Origin: Clostridiales bacterium
GTDB taxonomy: Bacteria > Bacillota > Clostridia > Peptostreptococcales > Anaerovoracaceae
DNA length: 50,200 bases
Direction: 5' to 3'
Assembly: GCA_015058275.1 (NCBI GenBank)
Contig: SVCQ01000014.1
Coordinates: 1-50,200, forward strand
This document shows, piece by piece, positions 1-7,564 of this stretch. Every line of letters starts with the position of its first letter. Position 1 is the stretch's first letter. Both the position numbers and the translations under genes were made by a program. Below the pieces are notes generated by a model. It searched no databases. It worked only from the letters and a program-made list of their open reading frames with translations, and was not told the DNA's origin.

Positions 1-25
1 GGTCTTTCGAACCCAAATTCCTCAA

Positions 26-65
26 AATGTTGCATTTACTTTGGCAATGTTGCATTTACCTTGGC
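26..65. repeat. Two tandem 20-bp direct repeats
   Basis: Two head-to-tail 20-bp copies of AATGTTGCATTTACYTTGGC lie at 26-45 and 46-65 and differ at one base. The second is followed by A, so the block ends in TTGGCA. Multiple short direct repeats ending in CA are typical of IS21-family insertion sequence ends, so this may be the right end of an element lying outside the window. No transposase is visible, so this origin is inference. Confidence 0.5.
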
Positions 66-72
66 AGGTGAC

Positions 73-123
73 CTCAGCCGGATTCAGCCGGAATAGCCGG
101 ATGCCGGATGCTGCCGGATGCCG
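73..123. repeat. Degenerate GCCGGAT-rich minisatellite
   Basis: A short stretch built from imprecise copies of AGCCGGAT/TGCCGGATG units (roughly 7 to 10 bp each). It lies just downstream of the last gene of the glycogen cluster, in a region (1-159) where I see no gene. It has no clear hairpin plus T-tract, so I do not call it a terminator. Confidence 0.5.
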
Positions 124-159
124 CCGCGAATCGGTTGCCGAGGCGGCCGGCATATGGCT

Positions 160-462
160 CTAGCCGATGATATGTATATCTCCGATGACAGGGATCGGTT
201 CGGTGCTGCCTTTAGCCGCACGGTAGATACCGAGGATATCCGCTGCGAGCACAGCGATGGATATCACAGCTGCTGCCATATTGCCGAGAATCGGTATGAT
301 GTTGAGCAGCCCTCCGGCGATGCTGACAAGGTTGAGCACCAGTGCCTGATTCATATGGTGGGCCGTAAAGCCATCCGTCGGATCTCTCATGAACATCGCA
401 ACAAGGAATCCTATCCACGTGATGTATGAGATCATCGCCGGTACATTCGATCTGTTATTCAT
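160..462 (-). CDS. Small Tic20/DUF4870-like membrane protein
   Basis: A 100-residue hydrophobic protein. It has a short N-terminal helix (about residues 8-25), a polar stretch with HHMNQAL, then two more hydrophobic helices (about 40-57 and 60-82) and a polar tail ending PIPVIGDIHIIG. This layout, with the HxxQAL-type motif after the first helix, resembles the DUF4870/Tic20-like family of small multi-pass proteins, whose function is unknown. The start is supported by AAAGGAGA a few bases upstream. It lies 19 bp after the GH13-GH77 gene on the same strand, so it is probably the last gene of the glycogen transcript, though nothing in its sequence links it to glycogen. Family assignment is tentative. 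Confidence 0.7.
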   Translation of the reverse strand: MNNRSNVPAMISYITWIGFLVAMFMRDPTDGFTAHHMNQALVLNLVSIAGGLLNIIPILGNMAAAVISIAVLAADILGIYRAAKGSTEPIPVIGDIHIIG

Positions 463-481
463 ATTCAGTCTCCTTTCACAA

Positions 482-3400
482 TTACAGGCGGCCGGTTCGC
501 TCTGCGAGGGCTCTCAGCCATGCGGCGCGTTCGTCTGCATCCGGGAAGGCCTCTTCGAGGCTGGCGGCCGGCACCTTCCAGGTCCAGTTGCCCTCCGGTA
601 CTCCCGGCACGTTCATCCTGGCATCCCTGCCAAGCAGGAATACATCCTGGAGCTGCATCATCGCCAGGCACGACGGGCTCTCGTATATTTTGGTGATCGC
701 ATCGAGGGCCTCGCTCACATCCTCCGGATCATTCCTGTCACCGATGAGGAATCCCATGAGCGTATCGTTGTCATGGGTGCCCGTGTAGAAGGCTCTCATG
801 CGCGCCTTGTCAGGCTCCTCCCTGCACATCTCCATCATGTCCCATGCGTTGAACTGCCAGATGTCCATGCCCGGCAGACCCGCGAGCTTGATGAGGTTCT
901 TGACTCCCGCATCGAGGAATCCGAGGTCCTCCGCGAGGAGTCTCAGGCTCAGCCCCTCTTCATCGAGCATCTTCCTTACAGCAGTCATGAACGCGAGTCC
1001 CGGTCCGTGCTGCCAGCATCCGTCGTGAGGCTCTCCTCCGTCAGGGATGGCGTAGTACTCAGACAGTCCTCTGAAGTGATCTATCCTGAGTATGTCGAAG
1101 CGCTCCGCGCACTGGCGTATGCGCCTGAGCCACCATTCGTAGCCGGTCTCCCTGAGCCTGTCCCAGTCGTAGAGAGGGTTGCCCCAGTCCTGGCCCTCGC
1201 CGCTGAATGCATCAGGCGGTACTCCGGCGTGGACTCTGAGCCTGCCGTCCTCATCCATCCTGAAGAGGTCCTTGTTGGCCCATACATCCGCGCTTCCGGC
1301 TGCCATGTACATCGGGAGGTCGCCCATTATCTCGACGCCCTTCGAGTTTGCGTACTTCCTGAGAGCCTTCCACTGCACATCGAAGTAGTACTGGTCGAGC
1401 GCGAGCTCATCAGCCCTTGCCTTCTCATCCCCCTTGAGAGAGGTGAGATACTTCTTAGGATCTATTGCCTTCAGCTCGTCCGGCCACTCCTGCCACGGCC
1501 TGCCGCCCTGCGACTCACAGATCACAGTGTATGCGACGTAGTCAGGCAGCCAGTAGTCATTGGCCCTTATGAAGTCCTCAAGACCCGATGTGTCCGGAAG
1601 CTCATCGCGGTCGATGTATCTGCTGTCGGCTGCAAATGAAGCGAAGCTGCTGTACGGCGAATTGCCGATGCCCGCCGGATTGAGAGGCAGCACCTGCCAT
1701 ATGCCGAGGCCTGCCTTTGCGAGGTAGTCCGCGAAGTCCCTGGCTCCCCTGCCGATATTCGGGACAGGAAGCGAGCTGAGGTGGCAGACCACGCCTGCCT
1801 TGCGGCTGTTATCCCCGCTGCAAGGCGCCTTGTCTCTGATGCTTATCATTTTGACGGAGAGCCTGTCCATGGCGAGCATGCCGAGGCTGCCTCCGTCCAT
1901 GCTTAATTCTTTTGAAGTGAGAAGCTCGAGCGCATAGCTGCCTCTTATAGAGTCTATGCTGCCGAGGTCCACCGCTGTGTTGTCGTAGCTGCGGTTTGCG
2001 ATGACGAGTATGGTCTCGTCAGCTCCGCCCGCGTCCCTGCCCTCAAGCGTGAAGGCAAAGATATCGTCGCTTATGCCATGAGAGCCCGAGAGCATGGTGA
2101 AGCGTCCGTTCCTCAGAGCCGGATGCTCCTGATACATAAGTCCCAGCATCCTGTAGTGGTAGCCGAGATCGAGATTCTCAAAGCCCCACGGATAACCGCT
2201 CCTGTTGGCAGGATCCGCTCCGCCCATCAGGCCGACCTCGTCTCCGTAGTAGACGCACGGCACACCCGGCAGCGCGTACTGGAGGGTCGATAGCAGCTTG
2301 ACCTTGCGCGTGGCAGAGTCATAGTCCTGCTCGGCCGCCATGGCCGTCATGATCCTCTCGCGGTCGTGGCTTCCTATGAGGTTGAGCGCTCCGTAGAAGT
2401 TCTCTCTCGGATAGTTCTCCTCAAGGCTTTCGATCGCGGCAGCCGCCCTGCCCGATCCGAGTGAGTAGTTTATGTAGTCGAGGAGTATGTCCCTGAGCGG
2501 GTAGTTCATCGTGCCGTCGAGCTCGTCGCCCATCAGGTACATGCGCCTCTCGTCGTAGCTTATCTTGTTGCTGGCATCCTCCCAGACCTCTCCTATGAGG
2601 AGGCCGTCCGGGGATGTCTTCCTGATCCTCTTCCTCGCCTCTTCGATGAAGGAGTCAGGCAGTTCGTCAGCGACATCGAGCCTCCAGCCGGAAGCTCCCA
2701 TCTGCATCCAGTGCCCGATGACTCCGCCCTTGCCGAGTATGAACTTCCTGTACGACTTGTCGTTCTCGTCCACCTCAGGCAGGTCGTCTACACCCCACCA
2801 GGACTTGTAGCCGCATGGCTCGCTCTCATCGAACTTATACCAGCTCCTGTAAGGCGAGTCCTCGTTGTCCCAGGCGCCTTTCTTGCCGGCCTTGCCGCCG
2901 GCAGGAGAGCTGTAGTTGCCGAATTTGTCGAAATATATGCTGTCGCAGCCGGTGTGGCTGAAGACGCCGTCGAGCATGATGCGAATGCCGCGCTTCCCTG
3001 CGGACTCAGCGAGGCTCCTGAAGTCCTCGTCGCTGCCCAGAGCCGGGTCTATCCTCTTGTAGTCGGCCGTATCGTAGCGGTGATTTGAGGTCGCCTCGAA
3101 TACCGGATTGAGATATATCACAGTGACACCGAGCGACTTCAGATAGTCGAGCCTCTCCTCGATGCCTTTGAGGCTGCCTCCGTACATAGGCCACTCTGTC
3201 ACTCTGCCCTCGGCATCCCTGCCGTAGTATGCAGGCTGGGACCAGTCCTCGATTATGGTCCTATGGATGTCCGTCCGCCTCGCGTTTATATGCGCGTTGG
3301 CCTCTTCGACGCGCCCTCTCCAGTTCTCATCCCTGGCGAACCTGTCAGGGAATATCTGATATACGATGCCGCTCTTGTACCACTCAGGCACCTCAGCCGG

Positions 3401-3775
3401 TTTGTACACCGTGATCTGGTATGGGCTTGTCTCCCACTCCGAGCCCATGCGGCCCGCACCACCGAGATTCGAGGCGTTGTTGCCGTAATAGACCGAGTGG
3501 ATGCCGTCCTGGCTGAAGTCCACCCTGAATCTGTACCAGACAAGGCAGCCCTCTTCAGGGACCCTGAATTCGACTTCGTATCTGCCGGACTCATCGCCGG
3601 AAGATGCGTTCATCCTTGTGAACTCGTGATCCTCTCCGTCGCGCCAGGTCTCGAGCCAGACATTCTCGACCACGCACTCGCGCACGTCCGCCTTAATAAG
3701 GATGCGGCTCCCGGCAGGAGCCGCACCTCTTGGATCTCTGTATGTTTTGTTTCTTGAATCGTGATAAATCCTCAT
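482..3775 (-). CDS. Fusion of GH13 glycosidase and GH77 4-alpha-glucanotransferase
   Basis: A 1097-residue two-enzyme fusion. Residues 1-125 form a starch-binding N-domain like that of neopullulanases. Residues about 135-640 are a GH13 barrel with YQIFPDRF, nucleophile D367 (GWRLDVAD), acid/base E396 (GEVWED) and D471 (GSHDRE). Residues about 660-1097 are a MalQ-type GH77 domain with GNSPYSS, VHAGVPPDAFS, nucleophile D899 (RIDHFRG), E949 (AEDLG) and D1002 (THDND). All six catalytic acids are present, so both halves should be active. Expected role: cleave alpha-1,4 or alpha-1,6 bonds in glycogen or maltodextrin and transfer glucan segments, giving chains for GlgP. It lies 3 bp after glgA, so the two are very likely co-translated. 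The exact bond specificity of the GH13 half cannot be read from sequence. Confidence 0.93.
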   Translation of the reverse strand: MRIYHDSRNKTYRDPRGAAPAGSRILIKADVRECVVENVWLETWRDGEDHEFTRMNASSGDESGRYEVEFRVPEEGCLVWYRFRVDFSQDGIHSVYYGNNASNLGGAGRMGSEWETSPYQITVYKPAEVPEWYKSGIVYQIFPDRFARDENWRGRVEEANAHINARRTDIHRTIIEDWSQPAYYGRDAEGRVTEWPMYGGSLKGIEERLDYLKSLGVTVIYLNPVFEATSNHRYDTADYKRIDPALGSDEDFRSLAESAGKRGIRIMLDGVFSHTGCDSIYFDKFGNYSSPAGGKAGKKGAWDNEDSPYRSWYKFDESEPCGYKSWWGVDDLPEVDENDKSYRKFILGKGGVIGHWMQMGASGWRLDVADELPDSFIEEARKRIRKTSPDGLLIGEVWEDASNKISYDERRMYLMGDELDGTMNYPLRDILLDYINYSLGSGRAAAAIESLEENYPRENFYGALNLIGSHDRERIMTAMAAEQDYDSATRKVKLLSTLQYALPGVPCVYYGDEVGLMGGADPANRSGYPWGFENLDLGYHYRMLGLMYQEHPALRNGRFTMLSGSHGISDDIFAFTLEGRDAGGADETILVIANRSYDNTAVDLGSIDSIRGSYALELLTSKELSMDGGSLGMLAMDRLSVKMISIRDKAPCSGDNSRKAGVVCHLSSLPVPNIGRGARDFADYLAKAGLGIWQVLPLNPAGIGNSPYSSFASFAADSRYIDRDELPDTSGLEDFIRANDYWLPDYVAYTVICESQGGRPWQEWPDELKAIDPKKYLTSLKGDEKARADELALDQYYFDVQWKALRKYANSKGVEIMGDLPMYMAAGSADVWANKDLFRMDEDGRLRVHAGVPPDAFSGEGQDWGNPLYDWDRLRETGYEWWLRRIRQCAERFDILRIDHFRGLSEYYAIPDGGEPHDGCWQHGPGLAFMTAVRKMLDEEGLSLRLLAEDLGFLDAGVKNLIKLAGLPGMDIWQFNAWDMMEMCREEPDKARMRAFYTGTHDNDTLMGFLIGDRNDPEDVSEALDAITKIYESPSCLAMMQLQDVFLLGRDARMNVPGVPEGNWTWKVPAASLEEAFPDADERAAWLRALAERTGRL

Positions 3776-3778
3776 GTC

Positions 3779-5230
3779 TTACCCCAGCAGGCTGTCGTAG
3801 AGCTCGCGGTATTTGGCCGCGGATTCCTCCCAGCCGTAGTTCATCGCCATGGCGTTCTGTCTGAGCTTGTTCCAGATATCGTGCTTGTCCCACCACAGGG
3901 TGAGCGACAGGTCTACCGCGTTGCGGAGTCCCTCGGCGTTGAAGTCCTTAAAGGAGAAGCCGTTGGCATTCTCGCCTGCATCCCAGTATCCGGATACCGT
4001 GTCCTTGAGACCGCCCGTCTCTCTTACAAGAGGCAGTGTGCCGTAGCGCATCGCTATCATCTGGGCGAGGCCGCACGGCTCGAACTGGGACGGCATCAGG
4101 AATACATCAGCGCCCGCGTAGAATCTGCGGGACAGCGCCTCGTCGAAGGTGATGCGCGCCGCGAAGTTCTCGCTGTTGTGGTAGGCGAAGTCACCGATGG
4201 CGTGTTCGTATCCGAAGTCGCCTGTACCGAGTACCGCAAGCTGCATGTTGCGCTCCCTGAACTCAGGCAGGAGCTCTGCGATGAGATTGGCTCCCTTTTG
4301 GGTTGTCAGGCGGCTCACCATCACGTAGAGAGGAACCTCGGGATCCTCTCTGAGTCCCAGTTCTCTCTGGAGGACGAGCTTGTTTTCGAGCTTCTTTGTA
4401 GCGACGTTGTCGGCGTTGAAGTTCGAAACGATAGCCTGGTCAGTCGCCGGATCGAAGTTGGTGCGGTCGATACCGTTGATGATGCCGTGGAGCTTGTACC
4501 TGCGCGACTCGAAGAGTCCCTCGAGATGCTCGCCGTAGGCCATGGTGCAGATCTCCTCTGAATATGTCGGGCTGACTGTCGTCACGGCGTCTGAGTAGAT
4601 GACCGCTCCCTGGAGGAAGTTGACCGAGTCGTCGTGGTTCATCTGGCCGTCAGCCGGCGAACCGTTTAATCCGAGCACATCGCCTACCATGTACTTGCTG
4701 TACTGGCCCTGGAATTTGAGATTGTGTATCGTGAATACCGTCTTGATGCGGTCATACAGTCGGTCGCCGTTGTAGTGCTCCCTGAGGAAGACCGGTACGA
4801 GAGCCGTATGCCAGTCGTTGCAGTGGAGGATGTCAGGCGCGAAGTTGTGGGATATGTGCCTGATCGTCTCCAGCACGGCCTTTGAGAAGAAGGCCACGCG
4901 CTCTCCGTCGTCGAATTCGCCGTATACCGAAGCGCGCTTGAAGTAGTACTCGTTGTCGAGGAAGTAATAGGTCATGTTGCCCTTGCGCAGGGTAAAGAGG
5001 CCGCAGTAAAGGGACCTCCATCCGAGCCTGACCTCGTAGTTCTCGATGTACTTCATCTTGCGCTTGTACTCATCAGGAATGGCTCCGAGCAGAGGCAGGA
5101 TGACCCTTGCGTCGTACTCGTCATTCTTGATGTATGACGGGAGCGAGCCCGCCACGTCACCGAGGCCGCCGGTCTTTACAAACGGCGTAGCCTCAAATGC
5201 CGCGAATAATACTTTTTTCTTGTCTGCCAT
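3779..5230 (-). CDS. glgA: Glycogen synthase (ADP-glucose, GT5)
   Basis: Transfers glucose from ADP-glucose to the non-reducing end of alpha-1,4-glucan. It is 483 residues, close to the usual bacterial GlgA length of about 480. The ADP-glucose-binding KTGGLGDV motif is at residues 19-26, HCNDWHT lies in the N-terminal Rossmann domain, and the C-terminal domain has PSQFEPCGLAQMIAMRYG followed by RETGGLKDTV, the standard GT5 catalytic and nucleotide-binding region. It lies 15 bp after glgD and 3 bp before the GH13-GH77 gene, inside an uninterrupted glycogen cluster. Confidence 0.97.
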   Translation of the reverse strand: MADKKKVLFAAFEATPFVKTGGLGDVAGSLPSYIKNDEYDARVILPLLGAIPDEYKRKMKYIENYEVRLGWRSLYCGLFTLRKGNMTYYFLDNEYYFKRASVYGEFDDGERVAFFSKAVLETIRHISHNFAPDILHCNDWHTALVPVFLREHYNGDRLYDRIKTVFTIHNLKFQGQYSKYMVGDVLGLNGSPADGQMNHDDSVNFLQGAVIYSDAVTTVSPTYSEEICTMAYGEHLEGLFESRRYKLHGIINGIDRTNFDPATDQAIVSNFNADNVATKKLENKLVLQRELGLREDPEVPLYVMVSRLTTQKGANLIAELLPEFRERNMQLAVLGTGDFGYEHAIGDFAYHNSENFAARITFDEALSRRFYAGADVFLMPSQFEPCGLAQMIAMRYGTLPLVRETGGLKDTVSGYWDAGENANGFSFKDFNAEGLRNAVDLSLTLWWDKHDIWNKLRQNAMAMNYGWEESAAKYRELYDSLLG

Positions 5231-5245
5231 AGTCTAATACCCTTA

Positions 5246-6349
5246 TCAGATCCTTTTTTTCTTGCCGATGACAACAGGCTCCCCGTCGCCGCCGTAGATC
5301 TTGACGCCTTCGCTTATGGTGACGAACTTGTCCGCGATGACATTGTCGATGACGGCTCCCTCTCCGATGGTGCCGTGCATCATTATGACGCTGTTACGGA
5401 CGACAGCGCCCTTCTCCACGTTGACGCTTCTGAAGATGATGCTGTTTTCGACCTTGCCCTCGATGCGGCAGCCGGCCGAGATGACCGAGTTGCGTACATC
5501 GGCATCAGCCGAGTGCAGTACAGGAGCCTCGTCCTGGGTCTTGGTGAAGATTGGTCTGACCGGATCGCAGAAGACCTCGTTGCGGATCTCGTAGTCAGTC
5601 ATCGCCTGATTGACCTTGAGGAAGTCCGTAGGGTTCTTGATCTTGCCGAGGTAGCCCTTGAATTCGAAGCTGCCTATGTCTGTTGTATCCATGTTGTCCT
5701 TGATGATCTGGATCATGTCCATGTACTCAAGGGTATCGTACCATCCCATGAAGTCGAGCATGTACTCTCTGTCGACTATGAAGCAGTCGGCGAAGTAGTT
5801 CGACCACGCGTAGCCGTTCTCGTTGATGGCCCTGACCTTGCCGTTCTCGTCAAGATCGAGGAAGTATCCCAGATAGTCCTCGCCTCTTGGCACCTTTTTG
5901 TACACCATGGTGATCGGATAATCGCCCTTTTCGTGCTGCTCGATGAGAGGCCTGAAATCGATGTTCCATACGTCCGTGCCGCCGGCCATGATGACATAGT
6001 CGGCTCCGTCCCTCTCAAAGAAGGCCCTGCACTTGATGATGTCTCTCAGCAGGAATCTGCTGCCCGACGACTGCAGTCCGTACGCCGAGCCCGGCATGAT
6101 GAAGAGTCCGCCATTCTTGCGGTCGAGAGACCATGGTCTGCCTACTCCGACGTGGTCGACCAGCGAGCCGGAATTGTGCGGCGCGATGATGCCTACGGTC
6201 GTGATGCCCGAATTGGCCATGTTTGACAGAGCGAAGTCTATGAGTCTGTATCTGCCTCCGTAAGGAAGCGAAGCCAGCGATCTGCTTTTGAGCATGTCGC
6301 CGAACAGAGTGCTGTTGTAGTTAGCTGATATAAGTCCAACGGTTTTCAT
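5246..6349 (-). CDS. glgD: ADP-glucose pyrophosphorylase, GlgD subunit
   Basis: A 367-residue relative of GlgC with a nucleotidyltransferase N-terminal domain and a left-handed beta-helix C-terminal domain (hexapeptide-like repeats from about residue 280). The GlgC signature GGxGxRL is missing: the equivalent segment reads ISANYNSTLFGDML. In Bacillota, GlgD is known as a non-catalytic or weakly catalytic subunit that modulates GlgC in a heterotetramer, and this sequence fits that. It lies immediately after glgC (15 bp), so the two subunits are likely made in step. Confidence 0.95.
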   Translation of the reverse strand: MKTVGLISANYNSTLFGDMLKSRSLASLPYGGRYRLIDFALSNMANSGITTVGIIAPHNSGSLVDHVGVGRPWSLDRKNGGLFIMPGSAYGLQSSGSRFLLRDIIKCRAFFERDGADYVIMAGGTDVWNIDFRPLIEQHEKGDYPITMVYKKVPRGEDYLGYFLDLDENGKVRAINENGYAWSNYFADCFIVDREYMLDFMGWYDTLEYMDMIQIIKDNMDTTDIGSFEFKGYLGKIKNPTDFLKVNQAMTDYEIRNEVFCDPVRPIFTKTQDEAPVLHSADADVRNSVISAGCRIEGKVENSIIFRSVNVEKGAVVRNSVIMMHGTIGEGAVIDNVIADKFVTISEGVKIYGGDGEPVVIGKKKRI

Positions 6350-6364
6350 TGCTGCGCCTCCCTC

Positions 6365-7495
6365 CTATATTGACAATTTGGCCTTGCCGAATACTTCGAT
6401 CTTGCCTTCCGCGCTCACCATCTGCTCGTTGTCCCCTGTGACCACGCCCTCGTTGATGATAGCGTTTTTGACTACGCAGTCACGTCCCACGATGGCGTTC
6501 GGCAGTATGATGGAGTCCTCGATCACCGAGCCGGCTCCCACAACCGCGCCCGATCCGAGGATCGAGTGCTTGACCGTGCCGTACACGGTGCAGCCGTTGC
6601 ATATGAGCGAGTCGCGTATATTGGCGTCAGGTCCTATGAACTGCGGCGGGAACATATTGGAGTTGGAGAATATTTTGTTCTCCTTGGTGTAGATATTGAT
6701 CTCCTCGATGTCGTCCATGAGATCCATCTGGCTGTCGTAATAGCTCTTGACGGTCCCGACGTCTCTCCAGTAGCCTTCAAATCTGTATACGATGAGTTTC
6801 TTTTGCTCTGCGAGCATCTTAGGGATGATGTCTCCGCCAAAGTCGTGGCCTGTCTTCTCGGCCTCGTGGTCCTCGAGCAGGGCCTTGCGCAGAGCATCCC
6901 ATCTGAAGATGTAAATGCCCATGGACGCGAGGTTGCTGTCCGGTTCCTTTGGCTTCTCGGAGAACTTGACTATATTGCCCTCCTCATCAGCCGTCATGAT
7001 GCCGAAGCGGCTCGCCTCCTCCCAAGGTACCTCGATGACGGATACCGTAAGGTCCGCGTCCTTTTTGAGGTGCTCTTCGAGCATGAGGTTGTAGTCCATC
7101 TTGTAGATGTGGTCGCCCGAGAGTATCAGAACGTGCTCAGGCGCGTACATGTCGATGAAGTCTATGTTGTGATAGATGGCGTCGGCCGTGCCCTCATACC
7201 ACTCGCCGCCTGTCTCTCCGGCGTACGGCGGCAGTATGTGGACTCCTCCGTCGGCTACCGCGAGGTCCCAGGATTCACCTGTCCCCACGTACTTGTTGAG
7301 GACGAGAGGCTTGTACTGCACGAGTATACCCACTGTATCAATTCCCGAATTGACACAGTTCGATAATCCGAAGTCTATGATACGGTATTTGCCTCCGAAC
7401 GATACCGCCGGCTTGGCGATATTCGTCGTAAGGCGTCCGAGTCTGCTGCCCTGCCCTCCGGCAAGCAGCATGGCGATGCATTGTTTCTTTTTCAT
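6365..7495 (-). CDS. glgC: ADP-glucose pyrophosphorylase, catalytic GlgC
   Basis: Makes ADP-glucose and PPi from ATP and glucose-1-phosphate, the committed step of glycogen synthesis. It is 376 residues. The nucleotide-binding loop is intact ([14 protein letters not shown], residues 11-23), followed by [15 protein letters not shown], the metal-binding [11 protein letters not shown], and the glucose-1-phosphate region FSEKPKEP. The C-terminal third is a beta-helix domain that carries allosteric sites in this family. It is the partner of the adjacent GlgD. Confidence 0.97.
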   Translation of the reverse strand: MKKKQCIAMLLAGGQGSRLGRLTTNIAKPAVSFGGKYRIIDFGLSNCVNSGIDTVGILVQYKPLVLNKYVGTGESWDLAVADGGVHILPPYAGETGGEWYEGTADAIYHNIDFIDMYAPEHVLILSGDHIYKMDYNLMLEEHLKKDADLTVSVIEVPWEEASRFGIMTADEEGNIVKFSEKPKEPDSNLASMGIYIFRWDALRKALLEDHEAEKTGHDFGGDIIPKMLAEQKKLIVYRFEGYWRDVGTVKSYYDSQMDLMDDIEEINIYTKENKIFSNSNMFPPQFIGPDANIRDSLICNGCTVYGTVKHSILGSGAVVGAGSVIEDSIILPNAIVGRDCVVKNAIINEGVVTGDNEQMVSAEGKIEVFGKAKLSI

Positions 7496-7527
7496 GAGAT
7501 CAGCCTCCTCTTACCTCTTCATAGCAC

Positions 7528-7545
7528 CGCGGGAGATGGCCCGCG
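7528..7545 (-). other. Intercistronic GC hairpin between glgP and glgC
   Basis: CGCGGG (7528-7533) and CCCGCG (7540-7545) form a 6-bp perfect stem with a 6-base loop in the 69-bp gap between glgP and glgC. No T-tract follows, so it is more likely an mRNA-stability element or a partial barrier than a terminator. Its function is inference. Confidence 0.4.
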
Positions 7546-7564
7546 ATCCTCAGTTAACTGTGAC

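Noticed and set aside
1-20. tRNA fragment at the left edge (TTCGAA T-loop-like)
   Set aside because: No matching T-stem or acceptor stem is visible.
389-1639. 416-codon plus-strand open frame opposite the GH13-GH77 gene
   Set aside because: It is antisense to a gene with both catalytic sets intact, has no recognisable domain, and is a codon-bias mirror of that gene.
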